This document shows positions 38,260 through 46,524 of a stretch of 61,625 bases of DNA, piece after piece. Under the pieces are notes generated by a model, which had not been told where the DNA came from, did no database searches, and was given only the letters and a program-made list of their open reading frames with translations. The position numbers were made by a program, and so were the translations under genes. Every line of letters begins with the position of its first letter. Within the stretch, counting starts at the first letter, position 1. Source of the DNA: Burkholderiaceae bacterium (GTDB lineage: Bacteria; Pseudomonadota; Gammaproteobacteria; Burkholderiales; Burkholderiaceae_C); NCBI GenBank assembly GCA_031253955.1, contig JAIRVJ010000107.1:1-61625 (forward strand), written 5' to 3'.

Positions 38260-38865
38260 ATGACCGACGAATCGCTGCGCGAACACCCGGTGCAAGGCGC
38301 GGAGGTTTTCCGCGGAAACTTTCTGCGCGTGCGCCGCGATACCGTGCAACTGCCCGACGGCACGCGCACCGAGCGCGAATACGTGCTGCACCCCGGCGCG
38401 GTCGTCATCATTCCTGTGCTCGGCGAAGCGGGCGATGCCGCCGGCTGCCGCGTCATTCTGGAGCGCCAATACCGCTACCCGATGCGGCAGGTGATCGTCG
38501 AATTTCCCGCCGGCAAGCTCGACCCCGGCGAGCAGGCGCTGGCCTGCGCGCAGCGCGAGTTGCGTGAAGAAACCGGCTACCGCGCCGCCGAATGGGCGCG
38601 CGCCGGCCAAATGCACCCGCTGGTGGCGTACTCCGACGAGGCCATCGACATCTGGCTGGCCCGCGGCCTTGAGGCCGGCCCGCGCCAACTGGATCACGGA
38701 GAATTCCTGCAAGTCATCGAAACCTCTTGCGCGCAACTCATGGCCTGGTGCCGCAATGGCACGGTGACCGACGCCAAAACCCTTATTGGCGCCTTCTGGC
38801 TGCAACAGTGGTTCGGCGGCCAATGGCAGCCCCAATGGCAGCCCGCCGGCGCGCAAGCGCCATGA
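38260..38865 (+). CDS. NUDIX hydrolase (ADP-ribose pyrophosphatase type)
   Basis: 201 aa. The complete Nudix box GKLDPGEQALACAQRELREETGY (about 89-111) includes the REETG catalytic glutamates. VIVEFPAGKLDPGE is the usual lead-in for ADP-sugar pyrophosphatases (NudF/AspP type), which split ADP-ribose to AMP and ribose-5-phosphate. The C-terminus is a Trp/Gln repeat (QWFGGQWQPQWQPAGAQ) not typical of the family. Stop overlaps the start of the DUF1178 gene (ATGA). Its place after nuo may link it to NAD turnover, but this is inference. Confidence 0.9.
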   Translation: MTDESLREHPVQGAEVFRGNFLRVRRDTVQLPDGTRTEREYVLHPGAVVIIPVLGEAGDAAGCRVILERQYRYPMRQVIVEFPAGKLDPGEQALACAQRELREETGYRAAEWARAGQMHPLVAYSDEAIDIWLARGLEAGPRQLDHGEFLQVIETSCAQLMAWCRNGTVTDAKTLIGAFWLQQWFGGQWQPQWQPAGAQAP

Positions 38866-39344
38866 AAGTCCTCAATCTGCAATGCGGCTACGGCCACGAA
38901 TTCGAAGGCTGGTTCGCCTCCGAGGGCGACTTTCGCTCCCAACTCGCGCGCCGCCTGCTCTCCTGCCCGATGTGCGGCGACACGGGCATCGTCAAACTCC
39001 CAAGCGCCCCGCGCCTGAACCTGGGAGGCCGCGAGGCGGCGGCAGACGGCAACCCCGCCGCGCCCACGCCCGCCGCTGCGCCGCAAGAAGGGGCGGCGCG
39101 GCAGCCTTCCGAACGCGCGCAACTGCAAGGCGCCTGGCTGCGCGCCGTGCGCCGCATCATGGCTGAAACCGAAGACGTAGGATCGCGCTTTGCCGAAGAA
39201 GCCCGCCGCATCCACTACGGCCAAGCCGATGAGCGCGCCATCCGCGGCCAAGCCACGCGCGAGCAAACCGAACAACTGCTGGATGAAGGCATCCCCGTCC
39301 TGCCCCTGCCCATCCCGGCCAGCCTGAAAGAGCCGTTGCAATAA
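38862..39344 (+). CDS. DUF1178 family zinc-ribbon-like protein
   Basis: 160 aa. The N-terminal region MKVLNLQCGYGHEFEGWFAS and a later CPMCGDTGIVKLPSAP give Cys pairs that probably bind zinc. The conserved C-terminal part (RAVRRIMAETEDVGSRFAEEARRIHYG, ERAIRGQATREQTEQLLDEGI) is the DUF1178 hallmark. Function unknown; common in alpha- and betaproteobacteria. Coupled to the NUDIX gene. Its last residues (LKEPLQ) and stop codon are encoded by sequence also found beside the AT-rich palindrome after htpG, so its tail has been remodelled by a repeat. Confidence 0.9.
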   Translation: MKVLNLQCGYGHEFEGWFASEGDFRSQLARRLLSCPMCGDTGIVKLPSAPRLNLGGREAAADGNPAAPTPAAAPQEGAARQPSERAQLQGAWLRAVRRIMAETEDVGSRFAEEARRIHYGQADERAIRGQATREQTEQLLDEGIPVLPLPIPASLKEPLQ

Positions 39345-39348
39345 TTTT

Positions 39349-39430
39349 GATAGCTAATTGCCAGTGAATGATATATATTTACTGTATAAAAATACAATAA
39401 ATAAATATATGATATTGGTAGGCAGCTATT
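39349..39430. repeat. AT-rich GATAGCT palindrome, copy 4
   Basis: 82 bp from TTTTGATAGCTAATTGCCAG to GGTAGGCAGCTATTAATTTT, between the convergent DUF1178 and ychF genes, four bases after the stop codon. The sequence before it (TGAAAGAGCCGTTGCAATAA) matches that before copy 7 at nearly every base. Interior ATATATATTTACTGTATAAA and AATATATGATAT can pair in part. Confidence 0.8.
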
Positions 39431-39471
39431 AATTTTGAAGTATTTAACGGTGCTTCATATTCTGCGCGGAA

Positions 39472-39499
39472 CCATATGCTGGCCGGGGCCAGCATATGG
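39472..39499. repeat. 13-bp perfect palindrome downstream of ychF
   Basis: CCATATGCTGGCC and GGCCAGCATATGG with a two-base loop, 37 bp past the ychF stop. No T-run follows on either strand, so it is not a standard terminator. It shares GCCAGCATATGG with the hairpin before grpE. Confidence 0.65.
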
Positions 39500-39536
39500 C
39501 GGCAGGCGCTGAAATCGAGCGCTGCGCGCCCGGCTT

Positions 39537-40631
39537 CTACACGTTGAACAAAAAGTTCATCACATCCCCATCCTTGACCACGTAGTCCTTGCCCTCGGCG
39601 CGCATCTTGCCTGCGTCTTTGGCGCCTTGCTCGCCGTGGCAGGCCATGTAGTCGTCGAAGGCGATGGTTTGCGCGCGGATGAAGCCGCGCTCGAAGTCGC
39701 CGTGAATTACGCCCGCCGCTTGCGGCGCGGTGTCACCGGCGTGGATGGTCCAGGCGCGCACTTCCTTGGGGCCGACGGTGAAATAGGTTTGCAGCCCCAG
39801 CAGGCGGAAGGCGGCGCGGATCAGGCGGTTCAGGCCCGGCTCGGTCTGGCCCATCTCTTGCAAAAAGAGGGCCTTGTCTTCGCCGCTCATGTCGGCCATG
39901 TCCGCTTCCAGCTTGGCGCAGATGGCGACCACGGGGGCGTTCTGGCGGGCCGCGTGGTCTTGCAGGCGATCCAGCAGCGGGTTGTTCGCAAAGCCGTCCT
40001 CGCTCACGTTGCCGACGAACATGGCGGGCTTGGCGGTAATCAGGCACAGCGGTTTGAGCAGGGTACGCTCCTCTTTTGATAGCGAGAGCGCGCGCGCCGG
40101 CTTGCCTTCGTTGAGCGCGGCCTGCACAGTGGCGAGCAGTTTGAGCATCGCCGCCGCTTCCTTGTCGTTGCCGCTTTTGGCGGCCTTGGCGCAGCGTTGC
40201 AGCGCCTTGTCCACCGTGCCCAGATCGGCCAGGCACAGCTCGGTCTGGATCACCTCGATATCGGCCACGGGATCGACCTTGCCGGCCACGTGCACCACGT
40301 CGGCGTCCTCGAAGCACCGCACCACGTTGACGATGGCATCTGTCTCGCGGATGTGCGCCAGAAACTGGTTGCCCAGCCCCTCGCCCTTGCTGGCACCGGC
40401 CACCAGCCCGGCGATATCGACAAACTCGACGATGGCCGGCACCACCCGCTCCGGCCTGGCGATGGCAGCCAGTTGCCCCAGCCGCGCGTCGGGCACCTCG
40501 ACCACGCCGGTATTAGGCTCAATGGTGCAAAACGGATAGTTCTCGGCGGCGATGCCGGCTTTGGTCAGGGCGTTGAAGAGGGTGGACTTGCCCACGTTGG
40601 GCAGGCCGACGATGCCGCATTGCAGGCTCAT
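39537..40631 (-). CDS. ychF: Redox-regulated ATPase YchF (Obg family)
   Basis: 364 aa, normal length. P-loop [15 protein letters not shown] (about 8-22), [31 protein letters not shown] (G3 and switch II) and an NxxE-type G4 that favours ATP over GTP, with an inserted helical domain and a C-terminal TGS domain ([15 protein letters not shown] ... [19 protein letters not shown]). It binds ribosomes and catalase and acts in oxidative stress in E. coli. It stands alone, with repeats on either side, and not beside pth as in many genomes. Confidence 0.97.
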   Translation of the reverse strand: MSLQCGIVGLPNVGKSTLFNALTKAGIAAENYPFCTIEPNTGVVEVPDARLGQLAAIARPERVVPAIVEFVDIAGLVAGASKGEGLGNQFLAHIRETDAIVNVVRCFEDADVVHVAGKVDPVADIEVIQTELCLADLGTVDKALQRCAKAAKSGNDKEAAAMLKLLATVQAALNEGKPARALSLSKEERTLLKPLCLITAKPAMFVGNVSEDGFANNPLLDRLQDHAARQNAPVVAICAKLEADMADMSGEDKALFLQEMGQTEPGLNRLIRAAFRLLGLQTYFTVGPKEVRAWTIHAGDTAPQAAGVIHGDFERGFIRAQTIAFDDYMACHGEQGAKDAGKMRAEGKDYVVKDGDVMNFLFNV

Positions 40632-40689
40632 GGCGGACTCCGGGTATCAGGTGCGGGAAAGGGGCGCGATTGTACCGGCGCATCTTTCG

Positions 40690-40713
40690 CCCTCTCCCTC
40701 TTGCGGGAGAGGG
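40690..40713. repeat. CTCTCCCGC-family hairpin
   Basis: CCCTCTCCCTCTTGCGGGAG with closing AGGG, followed by the usual GGGGAGAGGGAAAA, in the spacer between hemW and ychF. Confidence 0.6.
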
Positions 40714-40737
40714 TAGGGGAGAGGGAAAAGAAAATTA

Positions 40738-41928
40738 TCACGGCAAAAACAGCGTCTGCACGTCGCTGAGAAAGTCGAAGCCGCGCGCGGTCGGCTGCCA
40801 GCCGCCGGCGGTTGCAGCGAGCCAGCCGTTTTGCTCTGCTTTTTCTAGCTGCTTCGCGATGCTGTTGATGGGCATCCCGGTCTTTTCCATGTAGTCTCGC
40901 AGGGTGAAGCCGTTTTTCAGGCGCAGCGCGTTCAGCATGTACTCAAAGGGCAAGTCGCGCCGCGCCACTTCGTGCTCTTGCGCGATGGCGTTGCCAGCCA
41001 GCGCCTGCCGCATGTAATGCTCCGGCTGGCCATGCCGCTGCTGGCGCACGATGCGGTGCGTAAAACTGAGCTTACCGTGCGCGCCCGCGCCGATGCCCAG
41101 GTAGTCGCCAAAGCGCCAGTAGTTCAGGTTGTGCGCGCAGTGATGGCCTGGGCGGGCGTAGGCGGAGACTTCATAACGCTCCAGCCCGGCTTGGCCGGTG
41201 AGCGCGGCGATGCGGTCGAGCATTTCCCAGGCGCTGTCTTGATCTGGCACGGGCGGCGGGGATTGGGCAAAGGCGGTGCCCGGCTCGATGGTGAGGTGAT
41301 AGATGGATAGGTGCGGCGGCTGGTAAGCGAGCGCGGTGCGCACGTCGCGTTCCAGATCGCTCAGGCTCTGGCCGGGCAGCGCGTACATCAGGTCGAGGTT
41401 GAAGGTGTCGAATGCGCGCGCGGCTTCCTGCACCGCGGCGCGGGCCTGTGCGCCGTCGTGCGCGCGGCCAAGAGCCTTCAGGTGCGCGTCGTTGAAACTC
41501 TGCACGCCGACCGACAGGCGCGTAACGCCGGCAGCGCGAAAAGCGGCGAAACGCTCGCGCTCGAACGTGCCGGGGTTGGCTTCCAGCGTGATCTCGCACG
41601 CGGGCGCCAGCGGCAGACGCGCGCGCACCCCGGCAATGAGCCGCTCGATCAGCTCCGGCGCGAACAGGCTGGGCGTGCCCCCGCCCATGAACACGCTATG
41701 CACGGGCCGGCCCCACACCAGCGGCAGCGCCGCCTCCAGATCGGCCAGCAGCGCATCAACGTAGCGCGCCTGCAAGCCGACGGCGTCAAAGCGGGGCTGC
41801 GGGTATGAGTTGAAGTCGCAGTACGGGCACTTTTTGAGGCACCACGGCAGGTGCAGGTACAGCGACAGCGGCGGCAGCGCGGGCAGTTGCAGCGCACCGG
41901 GGCGCATGGCGTGGGCGAGGTCGGTCAC
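40738..41928 (-). CDS. hemW: Radical SAM heme chaperone HemW
   Basis: 396 aa. Radical SAM Cys motif C30-LKK-C34-PY-C37, followed by DFNSYP. It lacks the fourth CxxxCxxCxC cysteine of true coproporphyrinogen oxidase HemN, which marks it as HemW, a heme-binding protein that delivers heme to respiratory enzymes. FMGGGTPSLF and RLSVGVQSFND are the next conserved blocks; a C-terminal HemN-like domain follows (GFTLRDY, GWLAATAGGW). Its start overlaps the rdgB stop by four bases, the last gene of the kinase-PP2C-rph-rdgB-hemW cluster. Confidence 0.95.
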   Translation of the reverse strand: MTDLAHAMRPGALQLPALPPLSLYLHLPWCLKKCPYCDFNSYPQPRFDAVGLQARYVDALLADLEAALPLVWGRPVHSVFMGGGTPSLFAPELIERLIAGVRARLPLAPACEITLEANPGTFERERFAAFRAAGVTRLSVGVQSFNDAHLKALGRAHDGAQARAAVQEAARAFDTFNLDLMYALPGQSLSDLERDVRTALAYQPPHLSIYHLTIEPGTAFAQSPPPVPDQDSAWEMLDRIAALTGQAGLERYEVSAYARPGHHCAHNLNYWRFGDYLGIGAGAHGKLSFTHRIVRQQRHGQPEHYMRQALAGNAIAQEHEVARRDLPFEYMLNALRLKNGFTLRDYMEKTGMPINSIAKQLEKAEQNGWLAATAGGWQPTARGFDFLSDVQTLFLP

Positions 41929-42524
41929 AGCCAGCGTTGGCGCATCAGATCGACCATCGCCTTTGCCGCGCGCCCGCGGTGGCTGTGGGCGTTTTTGACT
42001 TCAGGCGGCAGTTCGGCAAAGGTTTTGCCCAGTTCGGGGATGAACATGACCGGGTCGAACCCGAAGCCGCTGCCGCCGCGCGGGGCCTGGGTGATTTCGC
42101 CTTCTACGCGGCCCACGGCCACCAGCGGTTCGGGGTCATCGGCGCTGCGCAGCGCGATCAGCGTGCTGACCATCGCGGCGCGGCGGTTGGCGAGGCCCTG
42201 CATTTGCTGGAGCAGGGCGCGCACGTTGTTGGCGTCGCTTTTTGCGTAGCCCAGGCGCGAGGCGTAGTGGGCGGTGTCCACGCCGGGTTGGCCGCCGAAG
42301 GCATCGACGCACAGGCCGGCGTCGTCGGCCAGGGCGGGCAGGCCCGATGCCTGCGCGGCGTGGCGCGCTTTGGCGAGCGCGTTTTCGATGAAGGTGCGAA
42401 AAGGCTCGGCGGCTTCGCCGATGCCCAGATCGGACTGACGCACCAGATCGAAACCCAGCGGCGCGAGCATGGCTTGCAACTCGGCCAGCTTGCCGGGGTT
42501 GCTGGAGGCGAGCACGATTTTCAT
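41925..42524 (-). CDS. rdgB: XTP/dITP diphosphatase
   Basis: 199 aa starting at [16 protein letters not shown]. It removes dITP and XTP from the nucleotide pool. Conserved [38 protein letters not shown] (catalytic Asp pair) and [22 protein letters not shown] are all present. ATGA overlap with both rph upstream and hemW downstream, so the three are one translational unit. Confidence 0.97.
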   Translation of the reverse strand: MKIVLASSNPGKLAELQAMLAPLGFDLVRQSDLGIGEAAEPFRTFIENALAKARHAAQASGLPALADDAGLCVDAFGGQPGVDTAHYASRLGYAKSDANNVRALLQQMQGLANRRAAMVSTLIALRSADDPEPLVAVGRVEGEITQAPRGGSGFGFDPVMFIPELGKTFAELPPEVKNAHSHRGRAAKAMVDLMRQRWL

Positions 42525-43276
42525 GGCGCGGCTAGCGCCGCGCGCTGCGCTGCGATCAGTTCGGCGATGCCGCGCCCGGCCAGCGCGAGCAGCTCGTCCA
42601 TCTGGGCGCGGGTGAAGGCGGCGCCTTCGGCGGTGCCTTGCACTTCGACGAAATGGCCGGCGCTGGTCATGACGATGTTCATGTCGGTGTCGCAGGCGGA
42701 GTCTTCGCCGTAATCCAGGTCGAGCAGCGGCACGCCGCCCACGATGCCCGCCGAGACGGCGGCCACCGCCGCGCGGATGGGCGACGCCGTGATACGGCGC
42801 TGCGCGAGCAGCCACTGCACCGCGTCGGCTGCCGCGACCCAGGCGCCGGTAATGCTGGCGCAGCGCGTGCCGCCGTCGGCTTGTAGCACGTCGCAATCGA
42901 GGTGAATGGTGCGCTCGCCTAGCGCCTTGAGGTCGAACACGGCGCGCAGGCTGCGGCCGATCAGGCGCTGAATTTCTTGCGTGCGGCCGCTTTGCTTGCC
43001 GCGCGCGGCCTCGCGCTCGCCGCGCGTGTGGGTAGCGCGCGGCAGCATGCCGTATTCGGCCGTGACCCAGCCTTGACCGCTGCCGCGCTGGTGCGGCGGC
43101 ACTTTTTCCTCGACCGAGGCGGTGCACAGCACTTTGGTGCCGCCCAGTTCGATCAGCACCGCGCCTTCGGCATGGACGGTGTAGCCGCGCGTGATGCGCA
43201 CCGGGCGCAATTGGCCGGGAGCGCGTTCGCCCTGGCGCGGGGGCGGGGGAGAAGGGGTGTCGGTCATGTTGGGCAT
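42521..43276 (-). CDS. rph: Ribonuclease PH
   Basis: 251 aa from MPNMTDTPS; an internal ATG three codons later (43267) is equally possible and neither has a strong ribosome site. Phosphorolytic 3' exonuclease that trims tRNA ends. [67 protein letters not shown] and [16 protein letters not shown] (metal-binding Asp residues) are intact. The usual N-terminal RP-GR start is preceded by a Pro-rich stretch. An AT-rich palindrome lies between it and the PP2C gene. Confidence 0.96.
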   Translation of the reverse strand: MPNMTDTPSPPPPRQGERAPGQLRPVRITRGYTVHAEGAVLIELGGTKVLCTASVEEKVPPHQRGSGQGWVTAEYGMLPRATHTRGEREAARGKQSGRTQEIQRLIGRSLRAVFDLKALGERTIHLDCDVLQADGGTRCASITGAWVAAADAVQWLLAQRRITASPIRAAVAAVSAGIVGGVPLLDLDYGEDSACDTDMNIVMTSAGHFVEVQGTAEGAAFTRAQMDELLALAGRGIAELIAAQRAALAAP

Positions 43277-43325
43277 TGAGCGTTTGGCGTGCGAGGGGCT
43301 GGTTTGGAAGATGCACTATTTATTG

Positions 43326-43407
43326 GATAGCTTGTTGTCTTTGATTTGTATGAATTTTAGACATAAACAAGTTGAAAATACAATGTGTACCTAGACTAGA
43401 AGCTATG
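43326..43407. repeat. AT-rich GATAGCT palindrome, copy 5
   Basis: 82 bp from TTGGATAGCTTGTTGTCTTT to CTAGAAGCTATGAAAAAA. Unlike most copies it lies between two genes of the same strand (PP2C upstream, rph downstream) and shares GTTGAAAATACA with copy 2. GCGTTTGGCG-type words flank it on both sides. Confidence 0.75.
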
Positions 43408-43449
43408 AAAAAATGAATGCGCCAAATACTCATACCTAACGCCCAACGC

Positions 43450-44373
43450 TCAACGTTTCTTGGGCGCAGTGCGCTGAATGGCGGCGTTGATTTCGGCGAT
43501 CGAGCGTTCGATATCGGCTTCGCTCATCTCGGCCACCGGCTCGCCGCCGGTGTCGCCAAGGTCGCCGATGTCGCCGAAGGTGGAGGCAAACGTGCCCTCG
43601 TCCATCAATTCGGTGGTGGCGAAAATGTCAGCGCTGGCCTCGCCGCTGGCTTGCGCGCCCCATTCGAGGGCGACCACGGTGACGTTGTCGGATCTGCTGC
43701 CGGCGGCGTAGATAGCCTCGTCCACCATAGACGGCACGGCCTCGGTAACGGGCAGGCCGGAGAGCGTGCGCACGATCTTGCTTTCCTCCAGGCTGCCCCA
43801 CAGCCCGTCGGAGCACAGCATCACCTTGTCGCCTTTTTTGAGCGCCATCGGGCCGGAAACATCGAACAGCGGCCTGATGGTGGCGCCCAGGCAGGTGTAC
43901 AGCACGTTGCGGCTGATGCCGGACGCCGTAATATTCGATTGAACCTGCGCCTCGGCATACGAATGATCGCGCGTGCGCACCACCAGCGCGCCCTCGCGCA
44001 CCACATACAGGCGCGAATCGCCGCAGTGCACCCAGTACATCAGGTCGTCTTGCACTAGCGCGGCGACCACGGTGGTGCGCGGCGTATCGAGCATGGCCTT
44101 GCCGCTGGCGTAGCGGATGATCTCGTGGTGCGCCTCCAGCAGGCCGCTGGCCAGGAAATCCACCGGGGCGGCGATCTTGGGCTGCGCCTGGCGCTGAAAC
44201 AGATCCAGCAGCGTTTGCAGCGCGATCTGCGCGGCCACCTCGCCTTCCGGGTGCCCGCCCATGCCGTCGGCCAGCACGAAAATACCGGTATCGCGCGTGT
44301 AGCTGTAGCCCATGCGGTCTTCGTTTTTCTCACGTCCGCCGCGCCGGCTCAACTGAAATACGGAAAACCTCAT
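43450..44373 (-). CDS. PP2C-type serine/threonine phosphatase
   Basis: 307 aa. Metal-dependent phosphatase with the PP2C motifs in order: REKNEDRMGY, FVLADGMGGHPEGEVAA, TTVVAALV, VHCGDSRLYVVREG, LCSDGLWGSLEE and SDNVTVVALEW. The aspartates of both metal sites are present. A Glu/Asp-rich tail (about 245-300) ends in RTAPKKR. It overlaps the protein kinase gene by four bases, so the two act as a matched pair, the phosphatase reversing the kinase. Substrates are unknown. Confidence 0.95.
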   Translation of the reverse strand: MRFSVFQLSRRGGREKNEDRMGYSYTRDTGIFVLADGMGGHPEGEVAAQIALQTLLDLFQRQAQPKIAAPVDFLASGLLEAHHEIIRYASGKAMLDTPRTTVVAALVQDDLMYWVHCGDSRLYVVREGALVVRTRDHSYAEAQVQSNITASGISRNVLYTCLGATIRPLFDVSGPMALKKGDKVMLCSDGLWGSLEESKIVRTLSGLPVTEAVPSMVDEAIYAAGSRSDNVTVVALEWGAQASGEASADIFATTELMDEGTFASTFGDIGDLGDTGGEPVAEMSEADIERSIAEINAAIQRTAPKKR

Positions 44374-45377
44374 TTGCGCAACCCGATGCGGGTGACGCTC
44401 TGGATACCCTTCTTGGTGTGGCTGAGGACGCCGTCCAGCCGCAGCCGCACGCGCTCGCCGAGCGTCAGCCTGGTGTAATGGCGATCACTCTCGCGGCCCA
44501 ATTCTTTTTGCAGCGCGAACACCGATTGCGGGCGCGACAGCGGATCGAGCGACATGCACCACTCCACCACCTCGATCAGGTTGTCGGAATACACGCCGCG
44601 CATTCGCGTGAGCGAGAGCGCCAGCCGGTCTTTTTCCAGCCGCTGCGGCGAGTCGTTGGGCGGATAGCCCTGCATGCACGAATAGATGCAGGCGCCGATG
44701 GCGTAGATATCCGTCCACGGCCCCATCGTGGAGTCGCGCCGGTACATCTCCGGCGAGGCAAAGCCCGGCGTGTACACGGGGCGGGTGAAGTTGCTTTCCT
44801 TGTTGAGCACCTCGCGGGCGGCGCCGAAGTCGATCATCACCGCACGGTTGTCGTTGGTAATGAAAATGTTGGCCGGCTTCAAATCCAGATGCAGCATCTT
44901 GTGCTGATGCACGATGCGCAGACCGCGCAAAATCTCGTCGAACAGCGAACGGATGGTGGACTCGCGAAACACCTTCTGCTCGCTGATCTGGCGCGCCGTG
45001 ACGATGAAATCCTGCAAGCTGGCGCCTTCCAGGTAATTCATCACCATGTAAACCGTCTCGTTTTCCCGGAAGAAATTGAGCACACTCACCACCGACGGAT
45101 GCGATATCTGCGCCAGCGAGCGCCCTTCCTCGAAAAAACTCTTCAGGCCCAGCCGGTACAGCGAAAGCTTTTCTGGCGCCACCTGCGGCGTCAGCGCGCC
45201 GGGCGCGCGGCTGGATAGCGCCGCGGGTAGATATTCCTTGATGGCCACCTGCTGGCCGTGGGCGTCCAGCGCCAGATAGACCACGCCAAAACCGCCTGAC
45301 GCGAGCTTGCGCACCACCCGGTAGCCGCCAACCACGGAATCCGGAGGCAAGGAGGCCGGTTTTTGCTTTGTTGCCAT
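44370..45377 (-). CDS. Serine/threonine protein kinase (Hanks type)
   Basis: 335 aa, cytoplasmic with no membrane segment. Glycine loop KLASGGFGVVYLA (about 24-36), VAIKEYLP with catalytic Lys47, the catalytic loop H163-LDLKPAN (His-Leu-Asp in place of His-Arg-Asp, Asp165 kept), the metal-binding DFG at 183-185 and the P+1 region TPGFASPEMY. The Leu in place of Arg marks it as non-RD, thought to need no activation-loop phosphorylation. The C-terminal ~60 residues are basic. Divergent from yicC with 73 bp between starts. Confidence 0.94.
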   Translation of the reverse strand: MATKQKPASLPPDSVVGGYRVVRKLASGGFGVVYLALDAHGQQVAIKEYLPAALSSRAPGALTPQVAPEKLSLYRLGLKSFFEEGRSLAQISHPSVVSVLNFFRENETVYMVMNYLEGASLQDFIVTARQISEQKVFRESTIRSLFDEILRGLRIVHQHKMLHLDLKPANIFITNDNRAVMIDFGAAREVLNKESNFTRPVYTPGFASPEMYRRDSTMGPWTDIYAIGACIYSCMQGYPPNDSPQRLEKDRLALSLTRMRGVYSDNLIEVVEWCMSLDPLSRPQSVFALQKELGRESDRHYTRLTLGERVRLRLDGVLSHTKKGIQSVTRIGLRK

Positions 45378-45450
45378 AATTGATCAAATATTCGACGCGC
45401 CCAAGCCGCGCGCCAACGCCATTCAGCCTTACGCGAACGGGGAAATCAAC

Positions 45451-46347
45451 ATGCCAGTTTACAGTATGACCGGCTATGCCAGCGGTCAATCCGCCGCGCC
45501 CTGCCACCCCCCCTTGACGCTGGCGGTGGAGTTGCGTGGCGTCAACGGCCGCTTTCTGGACTTGGCCCTGCGCCTGCCTGAAGAACTGCGCGCGCACGAG
45601 CCGGCCTTGCGTCAGCTCCTCACCGCGCGCCTGGCGCGCGGCAAGGTGGAACTGCGCGTGACCCTGCAAGCCGAGCCAAGCGCCGAGCTGCGCGACGTGC
45701 CCCCCGCCACGCTGCAACGCCTGGCCGCGCTGCAAGAGCAGGTGCGCGGCTGGCTGCCCGGCGCAGCTTCTCTGTCCGTGGCGGACGTGCTGCGCGTGGC
45801 CGACAGCGCCATCCCGATCGCCCAGACCGGTCTGGGCCAAGCCGCGCTCGGCCTTACCGCCCAGGTGCTCACCGAATTCATCGCCGCGCGCCAGCGCGAA
45901 GGCGCCCGCCTGGCCGCGTTGCTGGGCGAGCGCGTGGCGCAACTGCGCGCCTTGGCCCTTCAAGCTGCCCCGCTCGTGCCCCAACTGATCGAAGCGCAAA
46001 AACAACGCTTCCTGCAACGCTGGGCCGAAGCCCTCGGCAGCGCCGAAGTCCAGCCCGCCGACCCCCAGGCCGCCCAAGAGCGCGCGCTGGCCGAAGCCAC
46101 GGCCTTTGCCATCCGCATTGACGTCGCCGAAGAACTGGAGCGCCTGGCCGCGCATCTGGAAGAAATCGAGCGCACCCTGGAGCGCGGCGGCGAAACCGGC
46201 AAACGCCTGGACTTCCTGATCCAGGAGCTGCACCGCGAAGCCAACACCCTCGGCTCCAAATCCCCCGCCCTCGAACTAACCCGCATCGCGGTGGACATGA
46301 AAGTCCTTATCGAGCAGATGCGCGAGCAGGTGCAGAACGTGGAGTGA
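45451..46347 (+). CDS. yicC: YicC/YloC family endoribonuclease
   Basis: 298 aa. Conserved MTGYASGQ at the start, ELRGVNGRFLDLALRLPEELR, ARGKVELRVTLQ, and the highly conserved C-terminus with ERGGETGKRLDFLIQELHREANTLGSKSP and MKVLIEQMREQVQNVE. Family members are ribonucleases that help degrade certain small RNAs. A GGGGAAATCAAC ribosome site precedes the ATG. gmk, which commonly follows yicC in this group, is absent here; a convergent EF-G-like gene lies beyond the repeat instead. Confidence 0.95.
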   Translation: MPVYSMTGYASGQSAAPCHPPLTLAVELRGVNGRFLDLALRLPEELRAHEPALRQLLTARLARGKVELRVTLQAEPSAELRDVPPATLQRLAALQEQVRGWLPGAASLSVADVLRVADSAIPIAQTGLGQAALGLTAQVLTEFIAARQREGARLAALLGERVAQLRALALQAAPLVPQLIEAQKQRFLQRWAEALGSAEVQPADPQAAQERALAEATAFAIRIDVAEELERLAAHLEEIERTLERGGETGKRLDFLIQELHREANTLGSKSPALELTRIAVDMKVLIEQMREQVQNVE

Positions 46348-46393
46348 GAGCCTGAAGCAATGACTCCGGCAGCGCCAGTTTTATTCCTGATTT

Positions 46394-46475
46394 TATAGCT
46401 ATATACAAAGGTTTTGTATGTGTTCTTATATATTTTATCTATAAAACACATACCATATTTTGGCTATCAGCTATC
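46394..46475. repeat. AT-rich GATAGCT palindrome, copy 6
   Basis: 82 bp from TTTTATAGCTATATACAAAG to TGGCTATCAGCTATCAAATT, between the convergent yicC and EF-G-like genes. The inner arms GGTTTTGTATGTGTT and AAAACACATACC pair almost fully. Confidence 0.8.
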
Positions 46476-46524
46476 AAATTTACAGAAAACGTCAAACAAG
46501 GAGCAGAGCAACGCACCCGGCGGC

